In this document: in pieces, positions 56,201 through 64,000 of the stretch
How positions within the stretch are numbered: the first letter of the stretch is position 1
Layout of the letters: every line of letters begins with the position of its first letter
From: Lunularia cruciata
Taxonomy: Eukaryota > Streptophyta > Marchantiopsida > Lunulariales > Lunulariaceae
Direction: 5' to 3'
DNA: 64,000 bases
Assembly (NCBI GenBank): GCA_948567375.1
Contig: OX419756.1
Location: 37,834,333-37,898,332, forward strand
Made by a program: the position numbers and the translations under genes
The notes under the pieces: model-generated
Database searches by the model: none
Seen by the model: only the letters and a program-made list of their open reading frames with translations
Told to the model about the DNA's origin: nothing

Positions 56201-58118
56201 ATTCTTGGGAATGGTTGGGTACTATAGGAGGTTCATCTTCTCATTTTCCAACAAGGCTTATGCATTGACCATCTACATGAAGAAGGGTGTAGATTACATG
56301 GTGATTTTGGAAGACAAGGAGGCTCTCAAAGCTTTTGAGGAGCTCAAGCAATCCCTTGTTGTAGCTCCAATTCTTGCTAAACCTGATTGGAGTAAGCCTT
56401 TCATCCTCTACACTGATGCTTCTAATGTAGCTATAGGATGCACTCTTAGTCAATTAGACCAAGATGGGCATGATCATCCAATAGCTTATGCTAGTAGGCA
56501 GATGGTTTCAGCAGAGAAGAACTACTCTGTCACAGAGAGAGAAGGGTTGGCAGTGATCTTTGGTCTCAAGAAGTTTAGACACTACTTGATTGGAGGGAAA
56601 GCCACAATTGTCACGGATCACAAGGCTTTGAAGTACATCTTCAACAAGCCTAATGTTGAAGGGAGACTAGCAAGGTGGATGATACTCTTGTCTGAGTATG
56701 ACTACACAATTGAGGATAGGCCAGGAAAGAAACATGCAAATGCTGATTTGTTATCTAGAGCCTATGATCATGATGGAGATGAGCCAGTAGATGATTCCTT
56801 CCCGGATGAGGAGCTCATGACAATCTCAGTCACTCAAGAGATTCCAATGGAGTACAAGGAGATTGTGGATTTTGTGACAAGAGGTAACTATCCAGAAGGG
56901 ATGCATGCTAGGGAGAGGAAGGCCCTTGCAGCAAGATCTAGACCTTACACAATGGTGGAGGATATTCTTTTTCACCAAGGAGCAGATGGTCTACTTCGAA
57001 GAGCAGTGGGTAAGGAAGAGTCTATCCTACTCATAAAGGAGTTTCATGAAGGTTTAGTATGTGGAGGACACTTTGCAGGAAAGGTGACTGCTTTCAAGAT
57101 TCTAGATGCAGGTTACCATTGGAGAGGGATTTTCAAGGATTGTCTTGATTATTGCAAAACTTGTCATGTTTGTCAAGCTTTTGCTAGAAAGTCTACATCC
57201 ACTCCACCACTTAGATCAATTCCATTGCTAGGACCTTTTGAGAAGTGGGGAATTGATTTTGTAGGACCTCTCAATAGAACCCCAAGGAACAATCGGTACA
57301 TTGTGGTAGTTACTGATTACCTTACCAAGTGGGTTGAGGCTAGACCATTGAGGGACAAGAATGAAGATGAAGTGGCTAGATTTCTTTATGAACGCATTAT
57401 CACTAGGTTTGGATGCCCTTTGGAGTTGGTTTCTGATAGAGGAGGAGAGTTTACAGGAAGCATTACTACAGCCATGCTACGACATTTCTCTATCACACAT
57501 AGAGTAACTACATCCTATAAGCCAAATTCCAATGGCTTGGCAGAGAGAACCAATCAGACCTTGTGCATGATGTTGGCCAAAGATGCAGAAATGGAGGGGG
57601 CTAAACATCATTGGGACAAGAGGATTCATGCAGTTTTGTGGGAGTATAGGACAACCATGAAGACTTCCACTGGATATTCTCCATTCCAATTGGTGTATGG
57701 TATTGAGTCTACCTTACCTATTCACTTTGATCTTCCTACCTTCCAAAGCATTCATAGGAGATTGAAGAAAGCACAAGGAAGTGATGCAGAGAAGTCAAGG
57801 AAGGATCAACTCATGGAGTTGGAAGAGGCAAGAGCAGTTGCTATGGTTCGAGTGGAGCAAGCCCAAAGGAAACAAAAGGAGAGCTATGACAAGAGGCAAG
57901 GCAAGAAGAAGGTGGAGCCTTTCAAAGAAGGTGATTGGGTAATGTTGTTTGATTCCATTCGATTCAAGAGAGTGCAAAAGAAGTTTTTGCCTAAGTACTT
58001 TGGACCTTTCATAGTAGAGACGGTGTGGGGAAATTACACTTATGATCTCAAGGAGTTGGGAGGAAGACACTTTGATAGGATTAACCATGATAAGTTGAAG
58101 ATGTACCATAGAAGGTAG
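53292..58118 (+). CDS. Family E gag-pol polyprotein, intact
   Basis: 1608 codons from ATG at 53292, no stop or frameshift. Gag/capsid about 1-200; zinc knuckle CFGCGGRGHIQRNC (C282, C285, H290, C295); acidic and basic linker; aspartic protease with ALVDGGSAVNAM (D502; D-G-G in place of the usual D-S-G). Reverse transcriptase about 770-960 with DFIDDFCVYG (FIDD 891-894, Phe for the usual Tyr). RNase H with FILYTDAS (D1042) and VTDHKALKYI. Integrase with H-H-C-C (HEGLVCGGHF, CKTCHVCQ) and perfect D,D-35-E spacing (D1322, D1382, E1418). C-terminal GPY/F-like module (KYFGPFIVETV) without chromodomain. All catalytic residues are present, so it may be active. Non-chromodomain type; the PBS of E2 points to the Tat/Athila side of Ty3/Gypsy. 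Confidence 0.95.
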   Translation: MGKLPVFFGKDGEDVEAFVRDFKRACIGNNERRKNEWASLLPDFFEDAALTWYESEYQKRERREGEEESWETLTSALIENFLPDESYERLMSEVTFLKQGDGEKVRVYVERVEKLESRFRIVLRKGGDDVETTMIGIGAMLTKNFVGGLRPQIRSKVRYEKPSSKVEAIKIAIRMEESLEGDESDLVVKEVVHPPQGYKYGGTSDTLVTRVAPQVVVALVLAPPPKDPLQTITEQLADLKINVVQLWEKREVDQNVGRGPRSYGNNPYRGGQPANNFNDRNCFGCGGRGHIQRNCPNSTYHGGRGYEGANRGKEGGSETQVAPNPNKGKGIASIDVVESKYEKGECSNSKGLNLELLAQEKKRARFAEDVHSSQGFTSSKDTPMSTRSTRTSTPSTTKTPRKKLGMEDFLISKQQWNYNVLEDVGSHKANITVGQLIALNPTLRKELRGGLSSTRRKKKKKAKVPVSMGVVDAKPAPWEACEYASKIDVRVNGHNIKDALVDGGSAVNAMSKRLMKKLGMLPSRPSTFVVSMANKQQVRPVGVMDKVVVSVMGVQNLMTFQVLKDSSYDLLLGRPWLRAARTTDRWHKGYLRIGPSNHRVTVPVTNTTNTSHSDTPSSNYWESDSEEGASGVDTSMEEETSTEEDESESDSDVYPLCAMDFAPKPEVLKDPDKSPLTLEEVERRLSTLKYGPNVTKEEKVRFEEIFRKFIHVFAFSYKDLKEVTLEEHKIEVESHARPIRQKQRRISPPISLVVKEEIDKLKEAGFIFEVENSEWVSPIVIVKKQNGKLRVCVDYKKLNAVTKKDYYPLPFIDEILEEVAGHERYSFGDGYSGYNQIKIAPEHQQLTTFTTPWGTYAFKVMPFGLCNAPATFQRFMNKVFEPFIGKFVRDFIDDFCVYGSKEEHFEHLIKVLQRLDEANASLNPEKCIFGCEEGLLLGHIISKDGIAVDPEKVRKISDLPFPSSLTKLRQFLGMVGYYRRFIFSFSNKAYALTIYMKKGVDYMVILEDKEALKAFEELKQSLVVAPILAKPDWSKPFILYTDASNVAIGCTLSQLDQDGHDHPIAYASRQMVSAEKNYSVTEREGLAVIFGLKKFRHYLIGGKATIVTDHKALKYIFNKPNVEGRLARWMILLSEYDYTIEDRPGKKHANADLLSRAYDHDGDEPVDDSFPDEELMTISVTQEIPMEYKEIVDFVTRGNYPEGMHARERKALAARSRPYTMVEDILFHQGADGLLRRAVGKEESILLIKEFHEGLVCGGHFAGKVTAFKILDAGYHWRGIFKDCLDYCKTCHVCQAFARKSTSTPPLRSIPLLGPFEKWGIDFVGPLNRTPRNNRYIVVVTDYLTKWVEARPLRDKNEDEVARFLYERIITRFGCPLELVSDRGGEFTGSITTAMLRHFSITHRVTTSYKPNSNGLAERTNQTLCMMLAKDAEMEGAKHHWDKRIHAVLWEYRTTMKTSTGYSPFQLVYGIESTLPIHFDLPTFQSIHRRLKKAQGSDAEKSRKDQLMELEEARAVAMVRVEQAQRKQKESYDKRQGKKKVEPFKEGDWVMLFDSIRFKRVQKKFLPKYFGPFIVETVWGNYTYDLKELGGRHFDRINHDKLKMYHRR

Positions 58119-58151
58119 AGAGACGTTCACTTTGAGGACAAAGTGAAAACT

Positions 58152-58166
58152 TAGTCCGGGGGTAAA
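58152..58166 (+). promoter_or_regulatory. Family E polypurine tract
   Basis: TAGTCCGGGGGTAAA directly before the 3' LTR start TGTAACACCC. Confidence 0.7.
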
Positions 58167-58845
58167 TGTAACACCCATTTGTGCATGTGTGTGGTATTGT
58201 GATATTTAGCTTGGTATTACAAGTACTTAAGAGATATTATTTATATAGAGATAAAGGATGGTTCTATATTAGTCATGGTTAGCTAAAGTTAGTCATAGCT
58301 AAGATAGATGGGACCTTACTTTAGAGGAAGTAGAAAAGATGAGCACCACTATTTTGGATTTTAGTGTGTTGACTTGGTATTATTCCTAGGTGTTTGGCTT
58401 TGGGGAAAGAGTTGAGAACTCTTGGGCCCGCAAGCCTTTTTGTTTTGGATTCTTCTTTAGTCCAAGGATAGCCCATGTGAAGGAATCCTTGCTTTAGTGG
58501 TTGGGTCAAGATAAGGGGAATATGCCCATGTGAATGGATATTCCTTTCTACTTTTTGACTTTACTTGACTTTTAGTCTAGTAACTTGAGTTACTACGGTA
58601 ATTAGTAACTTTGGTACGTAACTATTTCACAAGTATATAAACAAGGAGTGAGGAGGTACTCATCATCCTTTCATTTGCAACTATCTCTCTCTCATTGAGT
58701 TCTCTAGTGAGCAATGTCTTGAGTCTTGGAGTGTTAGCCTTGGAGGAGTATGATGGAGTTGGGGTTCCTTGCCTTCTTAGTCCATGGTGCGCTACCATAA
58801 TAGCCATCAGAGGTTCATCCTGAGTGAGAGACAGGCCGGCTCACA
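58167..58845 (+). repeat. Family E 3' LTR of E1 (679 bp)
   Basis: TGTAACACCC...GGCTCACA. Same length as the LTR at 60997-61675 and, read side by side, I find no difference. A likely TATA box (AAGTATATAAACAAGG, about 58631) lies near its 3' third. Confidence 0.95.
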
Positions 58846-60996
58846 AGCCAAAATAGTGCAATTCCCTACTGTGTTTCCGGGCAGCGACAGGAATAGGAGA
58901 GAGTTAAGAGATCCAAAAAAGCCTACTGGAAGGTGGGGTTTCCACTAGGCGTCTTGTCAGAGAAGGTGGGGGAACAAGGCGCCCTATGCTACATTCCACC
59001 GCAAGAGATCAGTGAGGAGGACTGTTTTGATCGGACCTATGTGGGAATCCAGAGTGGTAGAACTGTTTGCTTTGCACATGTAGGGAGTACCACGGGAATT
59101 TTGCAGAAGAGAATGAAAGGGAAAGAGAGAGTTCTGAAAACAGCAAGGGAAATGGATGATAGCGAGACTATCATTGGACTGTTGGAGGATTGGAGAGAAG
59201 GTAGGGCAGTCCAGAAGGTGATTGGGCAATGGAGAAAGGAGAACCCGTGATTGAAATAGGAAGGGAGCTTCATGAAACACTTTCAAAGTTGGTTCATGAA
59301 GTGAGATGTGACACTAAGTACAAAATAGTGGACAAAAAGGTTCGTCCTATTGCTGTCCCATTGCTGTCCCATTGCCATTAGATGCTTCTGATTTGATGCG
59401 CAGGACTAGAGAGGAACCGAGACTGAGGCAGGAAAAGGATATTGGACATTTGTTTACTAAAGAGAACTTGGATGAGCTTACGGTCGGAGGGGATGGATTG
59501 CTCACAGAAGTTGAGCGCCGTGCATTTAAGGAAATGATTGGGAAGTGCAGGAAGGCTTTTGCTTTCAAGATCAAGGAGATTGGGTGTGTGAACCTGCAAG
59601 AAATCACACCGATGATAGTTTTCCGCATGTACCGTGGGATCTGAGACCAATACCAGTGCCAAGGGCGCTTCTGCCCCAGCTGACAGAACTATTGAAGGAG
59701 AAAGTTCAGGCAAAGATTTTAGAACCATCAGAAGCGCCATACTCAAATCGCTGGTTCACTGTCCGGAAGAAGAATGGTAAGTTGCGGTTAATACAGGATA
59801 TGCAACCGCCAAATAAGGTAACAATCCAGAATTCTGGTGTTGGACCGGCTGTAGATGAGTTTGTTGAGGAGTTTGCAGGGAGGGCAATCTATTCTATAGG
59901 AGATTTGTATTCAGGTTATGATCAGTTTCAGCTTGCTGAAGGGAGCCGGGACATAACCACAATGCGAACACTGTTAGGGCTGATGCGTATGTGCACTCTC
60001 CCAATGGGCGCTACTAACTCTATGGCGCATATGCAAAGCGCTATGAATCAAATTCTGCAGTCTTTTATCCCTGAGAAGACCAGTCCATTCTTGGATGATA
60101 TACCTGTCAAGGGCTGCACAGAGAGCGAGAAAGATGAAACTTTGGTGGATGGAGGTATTAGGAAGTTTGTCATAGATCATATTCAAGATATGGAGGCGAT
60201 ACAAAGAAGGTTGATGGAAGCGGGGGTGACTCTCTCTGGAGAGAAGTCGGCATTTGGACTTGGAGAAATCCTTGTGGTGGGACACCTGTGTGGCTCGTAT
60301 GGAAGGAAGCCCAATCCAGAAAAGGTGCACATAATAGGGAAGATCAAGGACTGTTCCTCAGTTTGGGAGGTAAGAAGGTTCTTAGGGGCATGCGTTTTCT
60401 ACCGTTTATGGATTCCGCACTTAGGTCATGTTGCAGAGCCGCTCTACCAGCTTTTGAGGAAAAGGATCAGGTTTGTTTGGAGACCGGAGCATTTGGTTGC
60501 TATGGCAAAACTGAAGAAAGTGCTGCAGAACCTGCTTGTGCTCCACCCGCTTGACTACCGCTGTGGACGACCAATTATAGTTACGGTTGACTCAAGTCCC
60601 TATGCTGCTGGTTGGGCTGTGGGCCAAGATGACGAGAATGGCAGCAGATTTGCAGCAAGGTTTGGAGCAAGGATCATCACGGAACGGCAAAGGAGGTACT
60701 CTCAGATCAAACAAGAATTGTGGGGTGCCAAGATAGCGCTATGACAGGATAGAAACTGCTTAATAGAGGCCTATGTCATTCTAGAGACAGATTGCTTGCC
60801 GCTGCTTGGAATGGTTGCCAATTGTGACACTCCAGACATTGCCATGTTGCATTGGATAGCATTCATTTGGATGTTTAATCCAAAGCTAAGGTACATAGCT
60901 GGGAAGGACAATCCAGTGGCAGATATGTTGTCTAGAGCATGTTACAAAGGATCTGAAAATGACTATATGGTGGATGTGCATGAGCTGGACTTGAAC
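58846..60996 (+). pseudogene. Gypsy relic F with FLDD-type RT
   Basis: A different Gypsy lineage, caught between two family E LTRs. Pre-RT part: 59372-59644 (RQEKDIGHLFTKENLDELTV, FKEMIGKCRKAFAF). RT and RNase H: open frame 59545-60744, entered by a frame change near 59635: RWFTVRKKNGKLRLIQDMQP, YSIGDLYSGYDQFQLAEGSR, MGATNSMAHMQSAMNQIL, then SPFLDDIPVKG at the catalytic loop. RNase H: VTVDSSPYAAGWAVGQDDEN, ERQRRYSQIKQELWGAKIAL, then after a TGA ETDCLPLLGMVANCDTPDIA and DNPVADMLSRACY. GC content is higher than in its neighbours. Integrase is missing: the sequence ends where the E2 LTR begins. Only two breaks, so fairly young. Confidence 0.88.
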
Positions 60997-61675
60997 TGTA
61001 ACACCCATTTGTGCATGTGTGTGGTATTGTGATATTTAGCTTGGTATTACAAGTACTTAAGAGATATTATTTATATAGAGATAAAGGATGGTTCTATATT
61101 AGTCATGGTTAGCTAAAGTTAGTCATAGCTAAGATAGATGGGACCTTACTTTAGAGGAAGTAGAAAAGATGAGCACCACTATTTTGGATTTTAGTGTGTT
61201 GACTTGGTATTATTCCTAGGTGTTTGGCTTTGGGGAAAGAGTTGAGAACTCTTGGGCCCGCAAGCCTTTTTGTTTTGGATTCTTCTTTAGTCCAAGGATA
61301 GCCCATGTGAAGGAATCCTTGCTTTAGTGGTTGGGTCAAGATAAGGGGAATATGCCCATGTGAATGGATATTCCTTTCTACTTTTTGACTTTACTTGACT
61401 TTTAGTCTAGTAACTTGAGTTACTACGGTAATTAGTAACTTTGGTACGTAACTATTTCACAAGTATATAAACAAGGAGTGAGGAGGTACTCATCATCCTT
61501 TCATTTGCAACTATCTCTCTCTCATTGAGTTCTCTAGTGAGCAATGTCTTGAGTCTTGGAGTGTTAGCCTTGGAGGAGTATGATGGAGTTGGGGTTCCTT
61601 GCCTTCTTAGTCCATGGTGCGCTACCATAATAGCCATCAGAGGTTCATCCTGAGTGAGAGACAGGCCGGCTCACA
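60997..61675 (+). repeat. Family E 5' LTR of E2 (679 bp)
   Basis: TGTAACACCC...GGCTCACA, apparently identical to 58167-58845. It is inserted in the RNase H/linker region of relic F (after VDVHELDLN). Confidence 0.95.
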
Positions 61676-61679
61676 TTTT

Positions 61680-61695
61680 TGGTTCCGTTGCCGGG
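61680..61695 (+). promoter_or_regulatory. Family E primer binding site
   Basis: TGGTTCCGTTGCCGGG, four bases after the LTR, resembles the TGGCGCCGTTGCCGGGG primer site seen in Tat/Athila-type plant Gypsy elements. The E1 counterpart (after 52093) has only CGTTGCC left. Confidence 0.7.
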
Positions 61696-62535
61696 ACCTC
61701 TCTAGAAGGCAAGATAATGTTCCGCGTCCAATTCTACATTAGGCAGAAGGAGGCTATGAGAGCTCACTTGGAGAGAACATTAGGAGAGGAGAGGGCTGAA
61801 CTTATGTTAGAGAACCAAGATCCATTTGTATACCCTGTAGTTCATTATGATGTCTTTGAGGTGATTTTGTACATCTTGTACACATGAGAGGAATTGGAGA
61901 GATTGTGTGAGGTGGATTGCAGATTTTGGGGATTAAGGTGATTTTGGGCAAAATCTCAAGTTTGAGATCTGGACTTGAGATTTCTACACATGATAGCTTG
62001 GGTTATCTTTCAGTTAGCACACTTGAAATTATTGAGAGAGCTTCTATGCGCACTGGGCTAGAATTTTTGAAAGTTGATAGGGTAAAGTGCTCCCGCAACT
62101 GCATGCTCTCTGGAAAATTGTACAGAGTCTGCCATTTCTTTAATGTTTAGTGAATTGTCTTGAAAATTTCCAAGAAAATTCAGTGCATTGTATCCTACCT
62201 GGTGCCACAAAAATTAGAGAGAGATCATTTTTGCGCAGTGCGTTATGAGTTTTTGAAGTGAGGGGGGTGGTTTTCAGACCAAATCTGAAATATGGGTGCT
62301 GAATAGAAAGGTGTCTAGGCCAAATGGCTCGATGAAAAGATCTAAAATTTTGCAGGGAGAGATGCCCTGGAGTTGTGATCAAGTGTGCAAAATTTCAGAG
62401 GACTGTGACATATTCGTTGGGAGATTTGAGTGACATTGTGAGGAAGGGTCAATTCTGCAGAGTGGAGATCTCATGCATGAGAAGTTTGAGATCAACAAAA
62501 AGCATGTTTGAGTGTTTAGATTCATCTTTGGGAAC
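61696..62535 (+). other. Family E leader
   Basis: Non-coding leader before the accessory ORF. From TACCTGGTGCCACAAAAATT (about 62195) it matches E1 (about 52239); upstream the two copies are unrelated. A 56-codon open frame at 61717-61887 is not supported by E1. Confidence 0.6.
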
Positions 62536-63009
62536 ATGGAGGGTCATCAAGAGTGGAAATTGAGATTATGCAAGGTTCCCCAAGGGTTTGAGGTGATTGT
62601 AGGGGTGGATTTGAGGAAAAGAGAGTTTACAATAGAATTTGAAGAGAGTGTTGAGAGGATCCAAAAACCTACACCACTTGGAGGAAAGAGTGAGTCTAAG
62701 TGCTTTCTATGTGGAGAGAAGGGACATAAGGCAAGTTCATGTCCATTAACCTTTGAGAGCAAGAGATTGAGAGAAAGGAGAGGCTTACTTGACTTGGGTT
62801 TGCATGTTGGACCTTCTTCACCAAGATTGGGAGGGAGAAGATCTAAGACCAAGGAGTTGTGTGAGGTTTGTGGAGTTGAAGGACTTCCAAAAGGACATGA
62901 GTGTAGTGGAGTAAAAGCACTTTTGGAAACTTTGGTGAAGGATCTTGGAGAGAGTCTTAGTACAGCTACAGAAATACTACCACCTTCATCAGCTAGTTCT
63001 CAAGATTAG
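62536..63009 (+). CDS. Family E accessory ORF, copy E2
   Basis: 157 codons, the same protein as 52578-53051 as far as I can compare, including both Cys/His clusters (CFLCGEKGHKASSC and CEVCGVEGLPKGHEC). Base differences between the copies near here are silent or lie outside the ORF, which supports a real coding sequence. Confidence 0.7.
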   Translation: MEGHQEWKLRLCKVPQGFEVIVGVDLRKREFTIEFEESVERIQKPTPLGGKSESKCFLCGEKGHKASSCPLTFESKRLRERRGLLDLGLHVGPSSPRLGGRRSKTKELCEVCGVEGLPKGHECSGVKALLETLVKDLGESLSTATEILPPSSASSQD

Positions 63010-63244
63010 TGATGGAGATAATCTTTCAACTTATGGATAAACTATCCATGAGAGTTAGATTAATATGCACTCTAGGATTTGATGTTGCTATAGAAATCTT
63101 GGAGCAACCTGAACCTTTTGTGTTCCCTAGAGTGGATTATTCTCAGATGGTGTTAGTCATGTATATACTCTATTAGTAATAGAGTAAGAGAAAAGAAAAG
63201 AGAAAAAAAAAATTAAGAGAAAAGAAAGATAGTGAGGGGTTAAG

Positions 63245-64000
63245 ATGGGGAAACTTCCGGTTTTCTTTGGCAAGGATGGAGAAGATGTGGAGGCCTTTGT
63301 GAGAGACTTCAAGAGAGCTTGCATAGGAAACAATGAGAGGAGGAAGAATGAGTGGGCCTCATTATTACCAGATTTCTTTGAGGATGCAGCACTTACATGG
63401 TATGAGTCAGAATACCAAAAGAGAGAGAGGAGAGAGGGGGAAGAGGAGTCTTGGGAGACTTTGACTTCAGCACTCATTGAGAACTTTCTTCCTGATGAGA
63501 GTTATGAGAGATTGATGAGTGAGGTTACATTTCTCAAGCAAGGAGATGGAGAGAAAGTGAGGGTCTATGTGGAAAGAGTGGAAAAGTTGGAGTCCAGATT
63601 TCGCATAGTGTTGAGGAAGGGTGGGGATGATGTGGAGACTACAATGATTGGCATAGGGGCCATGCTCACCAAGAATTTTGTGGGAGGATTGAGACCACAA
63701 ATTAGAAGCAAGGTGAGATATGAGAAACCTTCTTCCAAGGTTGAAGCTATCAAGATCGCAATTCGTATGGAGGAGAGTTTGGAAGGGGATGAAAGTGATT
63801 TGGTGGTGAAGGAGGTTGTGCATCCTCCTCAAGGCTACAAGTATGGTGGAACTTCTGATACTTTGGTGACAAGGGTTGCACCACAAGTAGTAGTTGCTCC
63901 AGTTCTTGCACCTCCACCAAAAGATCCACTCCAAACCATCACAGAACAACTTGCGGATCTCAAGATCAATGTGGTGCAATTATGGGAGAAGAGAGAGGTG
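63245..64000 (+). CDS. Family E gag-pol, copy E2, partial at window end
   Basis: ATG at 63245, open through the last base (252 codons). It covers the gag/capsid part (MGKLPVFFGKDGEDVEAFVR, LTWYESEYQKRERR) and is nearly identical to residues 1-252 of the E1 polyprotein, with rare substitutions such as L to P near residue 220. Confidence 0.93.
   Translation, partial: MGKLPVFFGKDGEDVEAFVRDFKRACIGNNERRKNEWASLLPDFFEDAALTWYESEYQKRERREGEEESWETLTSALIENFLPDESYERLMSEVTFLKQGDGEKVRVYVERVEKLESRFRIVLRKGGDDVETTMIGIGAMLTKNFVGGLRPQIRSKVRYEKPSSKVEAIKIAIRMEESLEGDESDLVVKEVVHPPQGYKYGGTSDTLVTRVAPQVVVAPVLAPPPKDPLQTITEQLADLKINVVQLWEKREV

Larger units (their letters stand above)
50713..58845 (+). mobile_element. Family E Gypsy element, copy E1, near complete
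   Basis: 5' LTR (50713-52093, interrupted by an inverted solo LTR), leader, accessory ORF, intact gag-pol, PPT, 3' LTR. From about 52240 onward it is nearly identical to copy E2, but the 5' LTR is clearly older than the 3' LTR. Copy E1 is therefore a mosaic of an old 5' end and a young body. Flanks GCAT and AGCC do not form a target duplication. Confidence 0.88.
60997..64000 (+). mobile_element. Family E Gypsy element, copy E2 (5' part, runs off window)
   Basis: 5' LTR, PBS, leader, accessory ORF and the first 252 codons of gag-pol. Coding parts are nearly identical to E1. The 3' end lies outside the window. Confidence 0.93.

Noticed and set aside
58321-58509. Small ORFs inside family E LTRs (also at 25494, 51400, 58622, 61151, 61452)
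   Set aside because: They recur only because the LTR recurs, lie antisense to the element, and have no coding signature; treated as LTR sequence.

Overview
The window looks like nuclear DNA of a green plant (land plant or streptophyte alga) with a large, transposon-rich genome. The evidence is one chlorophyll-pathway type Rieske oxygenase gene in a sea of nested plant-type LTR retrotransposons, LINE-like relics, (TA)n tracts and C/T-rich degenerate satellites. I cannot name the species. I see no rRNA, tRNA, CRISPR array or bacterial-type operon. All calls come from reading the sequence; no database search was run.

Layout. 1-4.9 kb: decayed DNA with a nested perfect hairpin, TA microsatellites and a LINE-like relic. 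4.9-9.86 kb: a dead Ty1/Copia element on the minus strand with recognisable LTRs, PBS and PPT. 9.86-14.85 kb: the only ordinary gene, an intronless 555-codon PAO/PTC52-like Rieske oxygenase (minus strand), bracketed by a short direct repeat. 14.85-24.7 kb: a Ty3/Gypsy element ('element B') whose pol carries, between protease and reverse transcriptase, a C5-cytosine DNA methyltransferase domain and, after the integrase, a complete C4HC3 PHD finger. 24.7-35.8 kb: a LINE-like reverse transcriptase relic split by three insertions: a solo LTR of family E and two copies of an odd element 'C' (TGTG...CACA termini, 5-bp target duplications, no pol, one long coiled-coil protein). 35.8-45.2 kb: AT-rich then C/T-rich low-complexity DNA with a third C copy and small tandem repeats. 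45.2-50.7 kb: stacked Gypsy relics, a fourth C copy and a second, 3'-only copy of element B. 50.7-64 kb: family E, a Gypsy element with an intact 1608-codon polyprotein and a separate zinc-knuckle ORF upstream of gag. One copy is nearly complete and a second runs off the window; between them lies a distinct Gypsy relic (F) with an FLDD-type reverse transcriptase.

How it fits together. Element B is the most interesting system: a retrotransposon that carried its own cytosine-methylation writer (DNMT3-like motifs I, IV, VI, VIII, IX/X) and a histone-reader type domain on its integrase. This copy is dead: the catalytic PCQ is now PY-stop and the frame is full of stops, many of them TAG where Gln is expected. 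A second copy in the window keeps the PHD end and the same odd LTR arrangement, so this is a family and not a one-off fusion. Family E is the youngest component, with intact ORFs and apparently identical LTRs. Family C is an unrecognised non-autonomous type.
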